From assembly GCF_009650765.1 (NCBI RefSeq), contig NZ_CP045740.1, forward strand, positions 4,564,001 to 4,628,000: a stretch of DNA of 64,000 nucleotides, read 5' to 3'. The DNA comes from Streptomyces sp. SUK 48 (lineage in GTDB: Bacteria; Actinomycetota; Actinomycetes; Streptomycetales; Streptomycetaceae). Made by a program: the position numbers and the translations under genes. Positions 38,771-47,578 of this stretch are shown in pieces; positions within the stretch are counted from its first letter, which is position 1, and each line of letters starts with the position of its first letter. Below the pieces are notes generated by a model. The model searched no databases and was not told where the DNA came from. It worked only from the letters and a program-made list of their open reading frames with translations.

Positions 38771-38823
38771 CCGGGCTGCCTCCCTCGAAGCCGTCGTTCC
38801 GGGGCCCCGATCATGCCAAAGAC

Positions 38824-38857
38824 ACGGGGGCCGACCCAGATGCGGGTCGGCCCCCGT
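38824..38857 (-). terminator. Terminator of nagK-nagA
   Basis: ACGGGGGCCGACCC (38824-38837) pairs perfectly with 38844-38857 across a 6-nt loop, 22 bp beyond the nagA stop. Confidence 0.9.
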
Positions 38858-38878
38858 CGCGGGGAAAAGCCGGGCGTA

Positions 38879-40042
38879 TCAGCCCAGTTGCGGAGCGACC
38901 ACCCACGCACCGCGCCGCATGACGCCCTTCACGTCGAAGTCCGCGTCCAGCAGCACCAGGTCCGCGTCCTTGCCGGGCTCCAGCGAGCCGACCCGCTCGG
39001 AGAGGCCCAGCAGCCGGGCCGGGTTGGCGGACAGCGCCTTGACCGCGTCCTCGACCGGCAGCCGGTCCACGGTCACCGCCCGCTTGAACGCGCGGTCCAG
39101 CGTCAGCGTGGAGCCCGCGATCGAACCGCCCTCCACCAGCCGGGCCACCCCCTCGCTGACCTCCACCTCCAGCGGGCCCAGCATGTAGCGGCCGTCGCCG
39201 GACCCGGCCGCGTCCATCGCGTCGGTGATGAACGCCACCCGGTCCGGGCCCGCGTGATGGAACGCCAGCTCCAGGGCGGCCGGGTGCAGATGCGTGCCGT
39301 CGTTGATCAGCTCGACCGTCACCCGCTCGTCCTCCAGGAGGGCGGCGACCGGGCCCGGGGTGCGGTGGCCGAGGGCGGGCATCGCGTTGAACAGGTGCGT
39401 GGCGACCGTGGCGCCCGCCTCGATGGCGTCCACCGTCTGCTCGTACGTCGCGTCCGTGTGCCCGATCGCCGCGATCACCCCGTGCTCGGCGAGCAGCCGT
39501 ACCGAGTCGATGCCGCCCGGCAGTTCGGCGGCGAGGGTGAGCATCCGGGCCTGCCCGCGCGCCGCGTCGATCAGCTTGCGCACCTCGGCCGGCTCCGGGT
39601 CGCGCAGCAGCGCCTCGGAGTGGGCGCCCTTGCGGCACGGCGAGATGAACGGCCCCTCGAAGTGGATGCCCGCGATGTCGCCCTGCTCGGCCAGCTCGCT
39701 GAGCAGCCCGGCCTGGCGGACCAGCAGGTCCATCTCGTCGGTCACGGTGGAGGCGACCAGGGTGGTGGTGCCGTGCGCGCGGTGGGTGCGGATCGCGGTG
39801 AGGATCTGCTCGGCGGTGCCGGAGAAGGAGGCACCGCCGCCGCCGTGGTTGTGGAGGTCGACGAAGCCGGGGACCAGCCAGTGGCCGGACACGTCGAGGA
39901 CCGGGGCGCCGGCCGGGGGCGTGCCGGTGATCCGCTCGCCGTCGACGGCCACGGTGCCGTTCTTCACCGTGCCCGTGGGAAGCACCACGTTCGCGCCGGA
40001 GAGCACCCGCGGGTTCGTCGCGGCTCCTCTTGGACTGGCCAT
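38879..40042 (-). CDS. nagA: N-acetylglucosamine-6-phosphate deacetylase NagA
   Basis: A 387-aa amidohydrolase that removes acetate from GlcNAc-6-P. The metal site is marked by PGFVDLHNHGGGG near residue 60; other conserved blocks are GIHFEGPFISPCRKGAH, HLFNAMPALGHR and the catalytic Asp in FITDAMDAAGSGDG. Start ATG 40042 overlaps the nagK stop by one base (TGATG), so the two are coupled. In Streptomyces nagA is controlled by DasR; a DasR-like box lies before the operon. Confidence 0.95.
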   Translation of the reverse strand: MASPRGAATNPRVLSGANVVLPTGTVKNGTVAVDGERITGTPPAGAPVLDVSGHWLVPGFVDLHNHGGGGASFSGTAEQILTAIRTHRAHGTTTLVASTVTDEMDLLVRQAGLLSELAEQGDIAGIHFEGPFISPCRKGAHSEALLRDPEPAEVRKLIDAARGQARMLTLAAELPGGIDSVRLLAEHGVIAAIGHTDATYEQTVDAIEAGATVATHLFNAMPALGHRTPGPVAALLEDERVTVELINDGTHLHPAALELAFHHAGPDRVAFITDAMDAAGSGDGRYMLGPLEVEVSEGVARLVEGGSIAGSTLTLDRAFKRAVTVDRLPVEDAVKALSANPARLLGLSERVGSLEPGKDADLVLLDADFDVKGVMRRGAWVVAPQLG

Positions 40043-40980
40043 CAGGTGTCTACCTCCGGAGTAGGAGTGGTCGTCAGCAGATCCCGCGCGAGCAGGCCCG
40101 CGCCCAGGCAGCCGGCGGTGTCGCCGAGGGCGGCGGGGACGATGGACGGCAGTTTCTGGAAGGTGACCCGGCGCCGGACGGCGTCCCGCAGCGGCTGGAA
40201 CAACACTTCCCCCGCCTCGGCGAGACCGCCACCGATGATCAGCGTGCGCGGGTCCAGCAGGGTGAGCGCGGTGACCAGGCCGTCGGCGAGCGCGTCCACC
40301 GCCTCCTGCCAGACCTTTTGGGCGTCCGGGTCGCCCGCCGCGACGGCCCGCGCGCAGTCGGCCGCGTCCGCGTCCGGGCCGCCGCCGGCCGCCGCCCATG
40401 CCTCGCTGACGGCGGCCGCGGAGGCGTACCGCTCCAGGCAGCCGCGCTGTCCGCAGGGGCAGAGGGTGCCCCCGGGCCGTACGACGACATGGCCGATCTC
40501 GCCCGCGAAGCCGTGCGCCCCGGACTCCACCCGGCCGTCGATCCCGATCGCGCCCGCGATGCCGGTGCCGAGCGGCACGAAGAGAAAGCGGTCGGCGCCC
40601 CGGCCCGCGCCGATCCGGCCCTCGGCGAGCCCGCCGGTGCGCACGTCGTGGCCGAGCGCGACGGGCACCCCGAGCCGCTGCGCGAGCAGCTCGCGCAGCG
40701 GTACGTCCTTCCAGCCGAGGTTGGCGGCGTAGACGGCGGTGCCGTGCTCCTCGTCGACGATGCCGGGCACCGCTATGCCGGCGGCGGCCGGCGGGCCGTG
40801 GTGCTCGGTGCCGTACGCGTACAGCTCGGCGGCGAAGTCGAGGATGCCCGCGACCACCGCGTCGGGGCCGCGTTCGCGGCCGGTGGCGCGGCGGGCGCGG
40901 TGCAGGAGGGCGCCGTCGTCCCCGACGAGGGCGGCCTTCATCCCGGTACCGCCCACGTCCAGGGCGATGACATGTCTCAC
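40042..40980 (-). CDS. nagK: ROK-family sugar kinase, probable N-acetylglucosamine kinase NagK
   Basis: A 312-aa ROK kinase. ATP-binding motif VIALDVGGTGMKAALVGDDG, the catalytic Asp in ALGHDVRTGGLAEG, and the ROK zinc/structural motif LCPCGQRGCLERYAS are all present. As the gene precedes nagA it probably phosphorylates GlcNAc at C6; glucokinase activity cannot be excluded. Starts with GTG. The divergent promoter region holds two DasR-like boxes. Confidence 0.92.
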   Translation of the reverse strand: MRHVIALDVGGTGMKAALVGDDGALLHRARRATGRERGPDAVVAGILDFAAELYAYGTEHHGPPAAAGIAVPGIVDEEHGTAVYAANLGWKDVPLRELLAQRLGVPVALGHDVRTGGLAEGRIGAGRGADRFLFVPLGTGIAGAIGIDGRVESGAHGFAGEIGHVVVRPGGTLCPCGQRGCLERYASAAAVSEAWAAAGGGPDADAADCARAVAAGDPDAQKVWQEAVDALADGLVTALTLLDPRTLIIGGGLAEAGEVLFQPLRDAVRRRVTFQKLPSIVPAALGDTAGCLGAGLLARDLLTTTPTPEVDT

Positions 40981-41007
40981 GGGGACAGTGTGGCCCGCTG
41001 ACCCACG

Positions 41008-41023
41008 AGAGGTCTAGTCCACT
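41008..41023. promoter_or_regulatory. DasR-type box (dre) 1 at nagK
   Basis: On the minus strand AGTGGACTAGACCTCT matches the DasR consensus AGTGGTCTAGACCACT at 14 of 16 positions, 28 bp before the nagK start. DasR is the GlcNAc-6-P-sensing regulator of Streptomyces. Confidence 0.85.
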
Positions 41024-41025
41024 CG

Positions 41026-41041
41026 CGTGGTGTAGACCTTA
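41026..41041. promoter_or_regulatory. DasR-type box (dre) 2 at nagK
   Basis: CGTGGTGTAGACCTTA matches the consensus core (GTGGT-TAGACC) and lies 2 bp after dre 1, toward the divergent binding-protein gene. Two adjacent boxes may serve nagKA and the divergent gene. Confidence 0.6.
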
Positions 41042-41082
41042 GGCGTTCATCTGATTTTTGTTCGGACAGCGGGGTTGGGGTT

Positions 41083-42387
41083 TTGACGGTGCGTCGGCGT
41101 ACAGCAGGAATGATCGCGACGGTGTCCGCCATGGGCATGACCGCGTTCCTCGGCGGCTGCGGGAGCACGGGCTCCTCCGATGTGACCCTCAGACTCGTGG
41201 CCGCGGACTACGGCGACTCGGCGGGGAACAGCTCGCAGAAGTACTGGGACTCGCTGGTCAAGGAGTACGAGAAGACGCACCCGGGCGTGAAGGTCCAGGT
41301 CAGCGTGTACTCCTGGAACGACGTCGACCGCAAGGTCAAGGAGATGGTCGACGCCGGGCACGCGCCGGACCTGGCGCAGATCGGCGCGTACGCGGACTAC
41401 GCGGCGGCCGGGAAGCTCTACGCGGCCTCCGACCTGCTCTCCATCCGCACCCAGGCGGACTTCCTCTCCCAGCTGTCCGACGCCGGCCAGTGGAGCCATA
41501 CGCAGTACGGCATACCCTTCGCCGCGTCCACGCGGGTGCTCTTCTACAACAAGACGCTCTTCGCGAGCGCCGGGATCACCACCCCGCCCACCAGCTGGGA
41601 CGATCTGGCCACGGACGCCAAGGCGCTCAAGGCGAAGGGCGTGAAGTACCCCTTCGCGCTGCCGCTGGGCCCCGAGGAGGCACAGGCCGAGACGATGCAG
41701 TGGCTGCTCAGCGGCGGCGACGGCGGTTCCGGCGGCACCGGCTTCACCGACGACATCGGCACCTACACCATCGACTCCGAACAGAACGTGCGGACCTTCT
41801 CCTGGCTCAAGGACGACCTGGTCGCCAAGGGGCTGACCGGGCCGGTGGCGCCGGGCAGGCTGAACCGGGCGCAGGCGTTCGCGGCGTTCGCCGACGGGCA
41901 GGTCGGCATGGTCGACGGGCACCCCACGCTGATCCAGCAGGCCGAGGCGAAGGGCGTGCGCTTCGGCATGGTGCCGACGCCGAGCCGGACCGGGCGGGCG
42001 CGGTCCTCGATGGGCGTGTCCGACTGGATGATGGCGTTCAAGCAGAACGGCCACGCCGACCAGATCGGCGACTTCCTGAACTACGTGTACAGCGAGAAGA
42101 ACGTCCTCGACTTCTCCCGCGCCTACGGGCTCCTCCCGGTCACCAGCTCCGCCTCCAACGCCATGAGCGCCTCGGACGCGGCGCCCGACAAGGCCCTGCA
42201 CCCCTTCCTGGACCAGCTGGCCACCAGCGAGCTGTATCCGGTGGGCAAGACCTCCTGGGCGCGGGTCAGCGCGGCCGTGAAGCAGAACATCGGCCAGGCC
42301 GTCGCGCCCGGCGGCGACCCGGCGGGCGTCCTCACCCGCCTCCAGGCCACGGCCACGGCGGCGGACAGCGCGGCCAGCGCCGACTGA
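41083..42387 (+). CDS. ABC transporter sugar-binding lipoprotein
   Basis: A 434-aa extracellular solute-binding protein (family 1). Signal peptide and lipobox FLGGCG (Cys near residue 26), then two lobes with the conserved Y-x-W-x-D-x-D and hinge blocks, and WDDLATDAKALKAKG plus DGQVGMVDGHP. The substrate is likely a sugar or oligosaccharide. No permease genes follow, so it is an orphan subunit that might use MsiK. Divergent from nagK with DasR-like boxes between. The start is uncertain: TTG 41083, GTG 41089 or ATG 41110. Confidence 0.88.
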   Translation: MTVRRRTAGMIATVSAMGMTAFLGGCGSTGSSDVTLRLVAADYGDSAGNSSQKYWDSLVKEYEKTHPGVKVQVSVYSWNDVDRKVKEMVDAGHAPDLAQIGAYADYAAAGKLYAASDLLSIRTQADFLSQLSDAGQWSHTQYGIPFAASTRVLFYNKTLFASAGITTPPTSWDDLATDAKALKAKGVKYPFALPLGPEEAQAETMQWLLSGGDGGSGGTGFTDDIGTYTIDSEQNVRTFSWLKDDLVAKGLTGPVAPGRLNRAQAFAAFADGQVGMVDGHPTLIQQAEAKGVRFGMVPTPSRTGRARSSMGVSDWMMAFKQNGHADQIGDFLNYVYSEKNVLDFSRAYGLLPVTSSASNAMSASDAAPDKALHPFLDQLATSELYPVGKTSWARVSAAVKQNIGQAVAPGGDPAGVLTRLQATATAADSAASAD

Positions 42388-42403
42388 GCGCTACGGTTTC
42401 CCC

Positions 42404-42628
42404 ATGGAACTGGGTGAGCGCGAGCAGGAGATCCTCGCACTGGAACGCCGGTCCTTCCCCGGGCCCGGCGCGAAGGAACGCGCCATCCGCGAGGACCTCC
42501 ACCTCTCCCCGGTCCGCTACTACCAGCTCCTGAACGCCCTCCTCGACGACGAACGCGCCCTCTCCCACGACCCGCTCACGGTGAACCGCCTGCGCAGGAT
42601 CAGGGAGACACGGCGCTCGGAGCGCTGA
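42404..42628 (+). CDS. DUF3263 protein, small HTH-like
   Basis: A 74-aa protein of the actinobacterial DUF3263 family (MELGEREQEILALERRSFPGPGAKERAIREDL), with a helix-turn-helix-like segment (AIREDLHLSPVRYYQLLNALL). Possibly a small DNA-binding protein. It starts 16 bp after the binding-protein gene and leads into otsB 65 bp later. Confidence 0.9.
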   Translation: MELGEREQEILALERRSFPGPGAKERAIREDLHLSPVRYYQLLNALLDDERALSHDPLTVNRLRRIRETRRSER

Positions 42629-42692
42629 GGAGAAGCGGCGCCCGGGAGGAGTCCCAGGCGTGAGAGCGGCCCCCGCTGGATAGTGTCGGTAC

Positions 42693-43526
42693 ATGCATCC
42701 TCTGCCGACCCCCGCCACCCAGGCCGGCCGGGACGGACTCGCCGCGCTGCTGGAGAACCCGACCGCCGCGGTGATCGGCCTGGACTTCGACGGCACCCTC
42801 GCCCCCATCGTCGACGACCCCGAGCAGGCCCGGGCCCATCCCGCCGCCGTCGCCGCGCTCACCGCCCTCGCGCCCAGGGTCGCCCATGTCGCCGTGATCA
42901 CCGGCCGGCCCGCCGGCGTCGCGGTCCGCTACGGCGGCTTCGCCGGTGTCCCCGGCCTCGACCACCTCACCGTCCTCGGCCACTACGGCGCCGAACGCTG
43001 GGACGCCACCACCGGCACCGTCACCGCCCCCGCCCCGCACCCCGGCGTCGCCGCCGTGCGCGCCGAACTGCCGGGCCTGCTGGACCGGGTCGGCGCCTGG
43101 CGGGGCACCTGGATCGAGGAGAAGGGCCGCGCCGTCGCCGTGCACACGCGCCGCGCGCAGGACCCGCAGGCGGCGTACGAGGCGCTGCGCGCGCCCCTCA
43201 CCGACCTCGCCACCCGGCACGGACTGATCGTCGAACCCGGCCGGATGGTCCTCGAACTGCGCCCGCCCGGCATGGACAAGGGCGTCGCCCTCGGCGCGTA
43301 CCTCCGCGAGACCGGCGCCGGCTCCGTCCTCTACGCCGGCGACGACCTCGGCGACCTCCCCGCCTACGCCGCCGTCGACAAACTCCGCGCCGAGGGCACC
43401 CCGGGGCTCCTCGTGTGCAGCGGCAGCACGGAGGTCACCGAACTGGCCGAGCGGGCCGACCTGGTGGTCGACGGCCCCGAGGGCGTCGTGGGCCTCCTCA
43501 CCGCACTGGCGGCTCAGCTGGTCTGA
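42693..43526 (+). CDS. otsB: Trehalose-6-phosphate phosphatase OtsB
   Basis: A 277-aa HAD-superfamily phosphatase that makes trehalose from trehalose-6-phosphate. Motif 1 is GLDFDGTLAPIVDDP with the nucleophile Asp; motif 2 is the Thr of AVITGRPAG; the cap domain includes GHYGAERWD; motif 3/4 is LYAGDDLGDLPAY. Its 3' end overlaps the convergent otsA gene by 13 bp. Confidence 0.95.
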   Translation: MHPLPTPATQAGRDGLAALLENPTAAVIGLDFDGTLAPIVDDPEQARAHPAAVAALTALAPRVAHVAVITGRPAGVAVRYGGFAGVPGLDHLTVLGHYGAERWDATTGTVTAPAPHPGVAAVRAELPGLLDRVGAWRGTWIEEKGRAVAVHTRRAQDPQAAYEALRAPLTDLATRHGLIVEPGRMVLELRPPGMDKGVALGAYLRETGAGSVLYAGDDLGDLPAYAAVDKLRAEGTPGLLVCSGSTEVTELAERADLVVDGPEGVVGLLTALAAQLV

Positions 43527-44941
43527 TCGTCCAGGGCGTGCAGCTGGTCCAGGAACCACCGGGCCGGCGGCAGCGCCGTGGCCGCCGCGGCCAGCCGCTT
43601 CGAACGCCCGGCCCGCTCCTCGGCCGGCATGGTCAGCGCCGTGTGCAGCGCCTCGGCCGTGCCCGTGATGTCGTACGGGTTGACCGTGAGCGCGTCCTCG
43701 CCCAGCTCCTCGTGCGCCCCCGCCTCCCGCGAGAGCACCAGCGCGCAGCCCTCGTCGGAGACGACCGGCACCTCCTTGGCGACCAGGTTCATGCCGTCCC
43801 GGATCGGGTTGACCAGCGCCACGTCGGCCAGCCGGTACGCGGCGAGCGAGCGGGCGAAGTCGTCCTTCACATGCAGCACCACCGGAATCCAACCCGGCGT
43901 CCCGTACGTCGAGTTGATCTCCTCGGCGACCCGGCGCACCTCGGCGGTGTAGTCCCGGTACACGGCGAGGTCCTGCCGGGAGGGGTACGCGAACGCGACG
44001 TGCACGACCTTCTCCCGCCACTCGGGGCGCTCGTCCAGCAGGTGCCGGTACGCCAGCAGCCCGCGCACGATGTTCTTGGACAGCTCGGTGCGGTCCACCC
44101 GGACGATGGTCCGGCGGCCCTCGCCGATCTCCGCGCGCAGCGCCGCCATCCGCTCGTCCACGTCCGGCCGGTGGGACCGCTCGCGCAGGAAGTCGGCGTC
44201 CGCGCCCAGGCCGTGCACCCCGATCCGCGTACCGGCGGGGATGCCGGGCCCCAGCACCGCGTGGCAGCACGCGGTGAACGCGTCCGCCCAGCGCCGGGTG
44301 AGGAACGCCGCCCGGTCCGCGCCGAGGATGCCGGTCAGCAGCTGGGCCGCGATGTCGTCCGGCAGCAGCCGGAAGTACTCCGCCGGCGCCCACGGCGTGT
44401 GCGAGAAGTGGCCGATGCGCAGATCGGGCCGCAGCCTGCGGAGCATCCGCGGGGCGAGCGCCAGGTGGTAGTCCTGGATCAGCACCGCCGCGCCCTCGCC
44501 CGCCTCCTCGGCCAGCGCCTCGGCGAACGCCCGGTTGTACGCCTCGTACGCCCCCCACCGCCGCCGGAACTCCGCGTCGAAGACGGGCTCCAGCGGGGTC
44601 TGGTACAGCATGTGGTGCACGAACCAGAGCACCGAGTTGGCGATCCCGTTGTACGCGTCGGCGAAGACCTCCGGGTCGATGTCCAGCATCCGCACCCGCT
44701 GACCGCCGGTGTCCGCCTCGGGCAGCAGCCCGCCCTCGGCGCGGCGCACGGCCTCGCGGTCGCCGTCGCCCAGCGCGGCGCACACCCAGACCGCGTTCGT
44801 CTCCGGGCCGATCGCCGACAGGCCCGAGACCAGCCCGCCGCCGCCCCGCCTGGCGCGCAGCGAGCCGTCCTCGCCCGTCTCGTACGAAACCGGGCCGCGA
44901 TTGGACGCGACCAGCACGTCAGCACCATGCGTGGAAGCCAT
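43514..44941 (-). CDS. otsA: Trehalose-6-phosphate synthase OtsA (GT20)
   Basis: A 475-aa retaining glycosyltransferase that joins UDP/GDP-glucose with glucose-6-phosphate. Conserved blocks are LVASNRGPVSYE, RRGGGGLVSGLSAIG, NGIANSVLWFVHHMLY, QDYHLALAPRMLR and the acidic NPIRDGMNLVAKE donor-binding loop. Start ATG 44941 is chosen; ten upstream residues are non-homologous. Convergent overlap of 13 bp with otsB. Confidence 0.95.
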   Translation of the reverse strand: MASTHGADVLVASNRGPVSYETGEDGSLRARRGGGGLVSGLSAIGPETNAVWVCAALGDGDREAVRRAEGGLLPEADTGGQRVRMLDIDPEVFADAYNGIANSVLWFVHHMLYQTPLEPVFDAEFRRRWGAYEAYNRAFAEALAEEAGEGAAVLIQDYHLALAPRMLRRLRPDLRIGHFSHTPWAPAEYFRLLPDDIAAQLLTGILGADRAAFLTRRWADAFTACCHAVLGPGIPAGTRIGVHGLGADADFLRERSHRPDVDERMAALRAEIGEGRRTIVRVDRTELSKNIVRGLLAYRHLLDERPEWREKVVHVAFAYPSRQDLAVYRDYTAEVRRVAEEINSTYGTPGWIPVVLHVKDDFARSLAAYRLADVALVNPIRDGMNLVAKEVPVVSDEGCALVLSREAGAHEELGEDALTVNPYDITGTAEALHTALTMPAEERAGRSKRLAAAATALPPARWFLDQLHALDDQTS

Positions 44942-45024
44942 GGTCCAGAACCTAGCCCGGCTCCCGAACACTCAAACCCGCGGACCGGCCCAAAACCCGG
45001 CCGCACCGGGCCGCACCTGCGCTT

Positions 45025-45969
45025 TCACGCCACCCGGCGCCGGGCGTACTCCGCGATCTCGGTCATCGGCGGCCGCTCCTCGGTGTCCACCCGGTACGTC
45101 CGCGGCTCGAAGCCGGAGACACCCCGCTCGAACTGGGTGAGCGCGGGGCGCACGAGATGGCCGCGGGCCAGCCGCAGCTGGGCCGTGCGGTAGATGGCCG
45201 CCGCCATCCGGCCGAGCGCCTGCCCGTCCTGGTGCCGGTGCTTGCGCACCCCCACGTCCACCTGGGCCAGCGCGTCCAGGCCCACCAGGTGCAGCGCGTC
45301 CACCAGCATGCCGAGCTCCACCCCGTACCCGACCGGGAACGGCAGCTGTTCGAGCAGCGAGCGCCGGGCCGCGTACTCCCCGCCCAGCGGCTGCACGAAG
45401 CCCGCCAGCCGGGGCCAGTGCATGTTCAGCAGCGGACGCGCCATCAGCTCGGTGACCCGGCCGCCCTGCCCCGCCGTACCGGCGAGCGGCCGGTCGTACA
45501 TCGCCTTGACCAGCTGGACGTCCGGCTCGGTGAGCAGCGGTCCGACGATGCCGAGGACGAAGTCGGAGGAGAACTCCCGCAGGTCCGCGTCGATGAAGCA
45601 GATGATGTCCCCGGTGGCGACGAGCAGCGAGCGCCACAGCACCTCGCCCTTGCCCGGCACCGCGGGTATCCGGGGCAGGATCGCGTCCCGGTGCACCACC
45701 CGCGCGCCCGCCGCGGCGGCGACCTCGGAGGTGCGGTCGGTGGAGCCGGAGTCGATCACGAGGACCTCGTCGACGAGCGGCACCCGCTCCATCAGATCGC
45801 GCCGGATCACCGCGACGATCTCGCCGACGGTCTCCTCCTCGTCGAGCGCGGGCAGCACCACGCTGATGGTCTGGCCGGTGCGCGCTTTCGCCGCCAGGAC
45901 CTGGTGCGACGGCCGATCGCGCACGGACCAGGAACGGTTGCCCATCCAGCGCTCGACTTCTTCCAGCAC
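45025..45969 (-). CDS. gpgS: Glucosyl-3-phosphoglycerate synthase-like glycosyltransferase (GpgS)
   Basis: A 314-aa GT-A (family 81 type) enzyme likely transferring glucose from UDP- or GDP-glucose to 3-phosphoglycerate, the first step of methylglucose lipopolysaccharide or glucosylglycerate synthesis. Conserved motifs: SVVLPALDEEETVGE, DEVLVIDSGSTDRT, PAVPGKGEVLWRSL, the DxD in FIDADLREF, and YGVELGMLVDAL. GTG start after GAGGAG. Next to trehalose genes, which fits compatible-solute metabolism. Confidence 0.9.
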   Translation of the reverse strand: MLEEVERWMGNRSWSVRDRPSHQVLAAKARTGQTISVVLPALDEEETVGEIVAVIRRDLMERVPLVDEVLVIDSGSTDRTSEVAAAAGARVVHRDAILPRIPAVPGKGEVLWRSLLVATGDIICFIDADLREFSSDFVLGIVGPLLTEPDVQLVKAMYDRPLAGTAGQGGRVTELMARPLLNMHWPRLAGFVQPLGGEYAARRSLLEQLPFPVGYGVELGMLVDALHLVGLDALAQVDVGVRKHRHQDGQALGRMAAAIYRTAQLRLARGHLVRPALTQFERGVSGFEPRTYRVDTEERPPMTEIAEYARRRVA

Positions 45970-46132
45970 GGTCCCCGGCTCCTCACGCTCGTCTCGCGGC
46001 TCGTCTCGCGGTACGGACGACTATCTCAACTCTCCCGGCCTTCGGTTACAGTCTTGAGCAACGCCGATGACCATCGCATGTCGGGGGTCGCGCGCGGACA
46101 CACCGCAGCACTGCGGACACAATCGAATACCG

Positions 46133-46274
46133 CTCATCCAGAGGGGCAGAGGGACACGGCCCGATGAAGCCCCGGCAACCCTCCAGTCGGTTCTCGTGCG
46201 CAAAGCGGCGAGGCTCCCGGCTAGGGAAGGTGCCAAATCCGTCTCACGGCGAAGTGCGTCGTGAGGAAGATGAG
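46133..46274 (+). ncRNA. SAM riboswitch (S-box, SAM-I type)
   Basis: The leader holds an S-adenosylmethionine aptamer. P1 pairs CTCATC (46133-46138) with GATGAG (46269-46274). The core motif AGAGGGAC, ACGGCCCGATGAAGCC (kink-turn GATGA) and CCGGCAACC are all present, as are P3 with its variable loop, GGTGCCAAATCC, and P4 (CTCACGGC/GTCGTGAG). In S-box RNAs SAM binding normally turns expression off. The P1 3' strand runs into GAGGAG, 17 nt before the start, which could be masked when SAM is bound. Reads directly into the ThrC-like gene. Confidence 0.92.
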
Positions 46275-46294
46275 GAGAAAGGGCCTCGCCTCCC

Positions 46295-47578
46295 ATGGCT
46301 GTGCAGACAGTTGCCACCTCCGGTACCTCCACCGTCGATCTCGGCCCCGCCGCCGCCCTCAGCTGCCGCGAATGCGGCCACCGCGTCCCGCTCGGCCCGG
46401 TCTTCGCCTGCGAGGAGTGTTTCGGCCCGCTGGAGATCGCCTACGACTTCTCCGCCTACGACACCGAAGAGCTGCGCAAGCGGATCGAGGACGGCCCCGC
46501 CAACATCTGGCGCTACGCCCCGCTGCTGCCGGTCCCGGCCGATGTCGCGGACAAGCCGAACATCAACCCCGGCTGGACCAAGCTGGTCAAGGCCGACAAC
46601 CTGGCCCGCGAGCTCGGCGTCACCGGCGGTCTGTACGTCAAGGACGACTCCGGCAACCCGACCCACTCCTTCAAGGACCGGGTCGTCGCCCAGGCCCTGG
46701 AGGCGGCCCGCGCCTTCGGCTTCACCACCCTGTCCTGCTCCTCCACCGGCAACCTGGCCGGCGCCGTCGGCGCCGCCGCCGCCCGCGCCGGACTGCGCTC
46801 CTGCGTGTTCATCCCGCACGACCTGGAGCAGGGCAAGGTCGTCATGGCCGCGGTCTACGGCGGTGAGCTGGTCGGCATCGAGGGCAACTACGACGACGTG
46901 AACCGCTTCTGCTCCGAGCTGATCGGCGACCCGGCCGGCGAGGGCTGGGGTTTCGTCAACGTGAACCTGCGGCCGTACTACGCCGAGGGCTCCAAGACCC
47001 TGGCGTACGAGATCTGCGAGCAGCTCGGCTGGCGGCTGCCCGACCAGATCGTGGTCCCGATCGCCTCCGGCTCCCAGCTCACCAAGATCGACAAGGGGCT
47101 GCGGGAGCTGATCGAGCTCGGTCTGGTCGAGGACCGGCCGTACAAGATCTTCGGCGCCCAGGCCGAGGGCTGCTCGCCGGTCTCGACCGCCTACAAGGCG
47201 GGCCACGACGTGGTGCGGCCGCAGAAGCCGGACACCATCGCCAAGTCCCTCGCCATCGGCAACCCGGCCGACGGTCCCTACGTCCTGGACATCGCCCGGC
47301 GCACCGGCGGCGCGGTGGAGGACGTGACGGACGAGCAGGTGGTGGACGCGATCAAGCTGCTGGCCCGCACCGAGGGCATCTTCGCCGAGACGGCCGGCGG
47401 GGTGACCGTCGGCGTCACCCGCAAGCTGATCGAGAGCGGGGCGCTCGACCCGGCGAAGACCACCGTCGTCCTCAACACCGGCGACGGCCTGAAGACCCTC
47501 GACGCGGTGGCCGGCACCGGCCTGACCGCCACCATCCGCCCGAACCTGGACTCCTTCCGAGAGGCTGGCCTCGCATGA
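46295..47578 (+). CDS. ThrC-like PLP enzyme, possible O-phosphohomoserine-dependent homocysteine synthase
   Basis: A 427-aa fold-type II PLP protein of the threonine synthase family with an N-terminal zinc ribbon (C24, C27, C39, C42). The PLP lysine is K127 in NPTHSFKDRV, and the phosphate loop is CSSTGNLAGAVGAA. By homology it would turn O-phosphohomoserine into threonine. However, it sits behind a SAM riboswitch and its stop overlaps (ATGA) a sulfur-carrier gene. Both point to methionine rather than threonine biosynthesis: sulfur from a thiocarboxylate carrier could replace the phosphate to give homocysteine. In S. coelicolor, as I recall, the classical hom-thrC-thrB operon is elsewhere. 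I have a recollection that a ThrC-like homocysteine synthase has recently been described in Streptomyces; not verified here. Confidence 0.85.
   Translation: MAVQTVATSGTSTVDLGPAAALSCRECGHRVPLGPVFACEECFGPLEIAYDFSAYDTEELRKRIEDGPANIWRYAPLLPVPADVADKPNINPGWTKLVKADNLARELGVTGGLYVKDDSGNPTHSFKDRVVAQALEAARAFGFTTLSCSSTGNLAGAVGAAAARAGLRSCVFIPHDLEQGKVVMAAVYGGELVGIEGNYDDVNRFCSELIGDPAGEGWGFVNVNLRPYYAEGSKTLAYEICEQLGWRLPDQIVVPIASGSQLTKIDKGLRELIELGLVEDRPYKIFGAQAEGCSPVSTAYKAGHDVVRPQKPDTIAKSLAIGNPADGPYVLDIARRTGGAVEDVTDEQVVDAIKLLARTEGIFAETAGGVTVGVTRKLIESGALDPAKTTVVLNTGDGLKTLDAVAGTGLTATIRPNLDSFREAGLA

Noticed and set aside
46133..46274. A SAM-IV class riboswitch instead of SAM-I
   Set aside because: The P4 helix followed by a P1 closing strand GATGAG fits SAM-I; a covariance-model search would settle the class.
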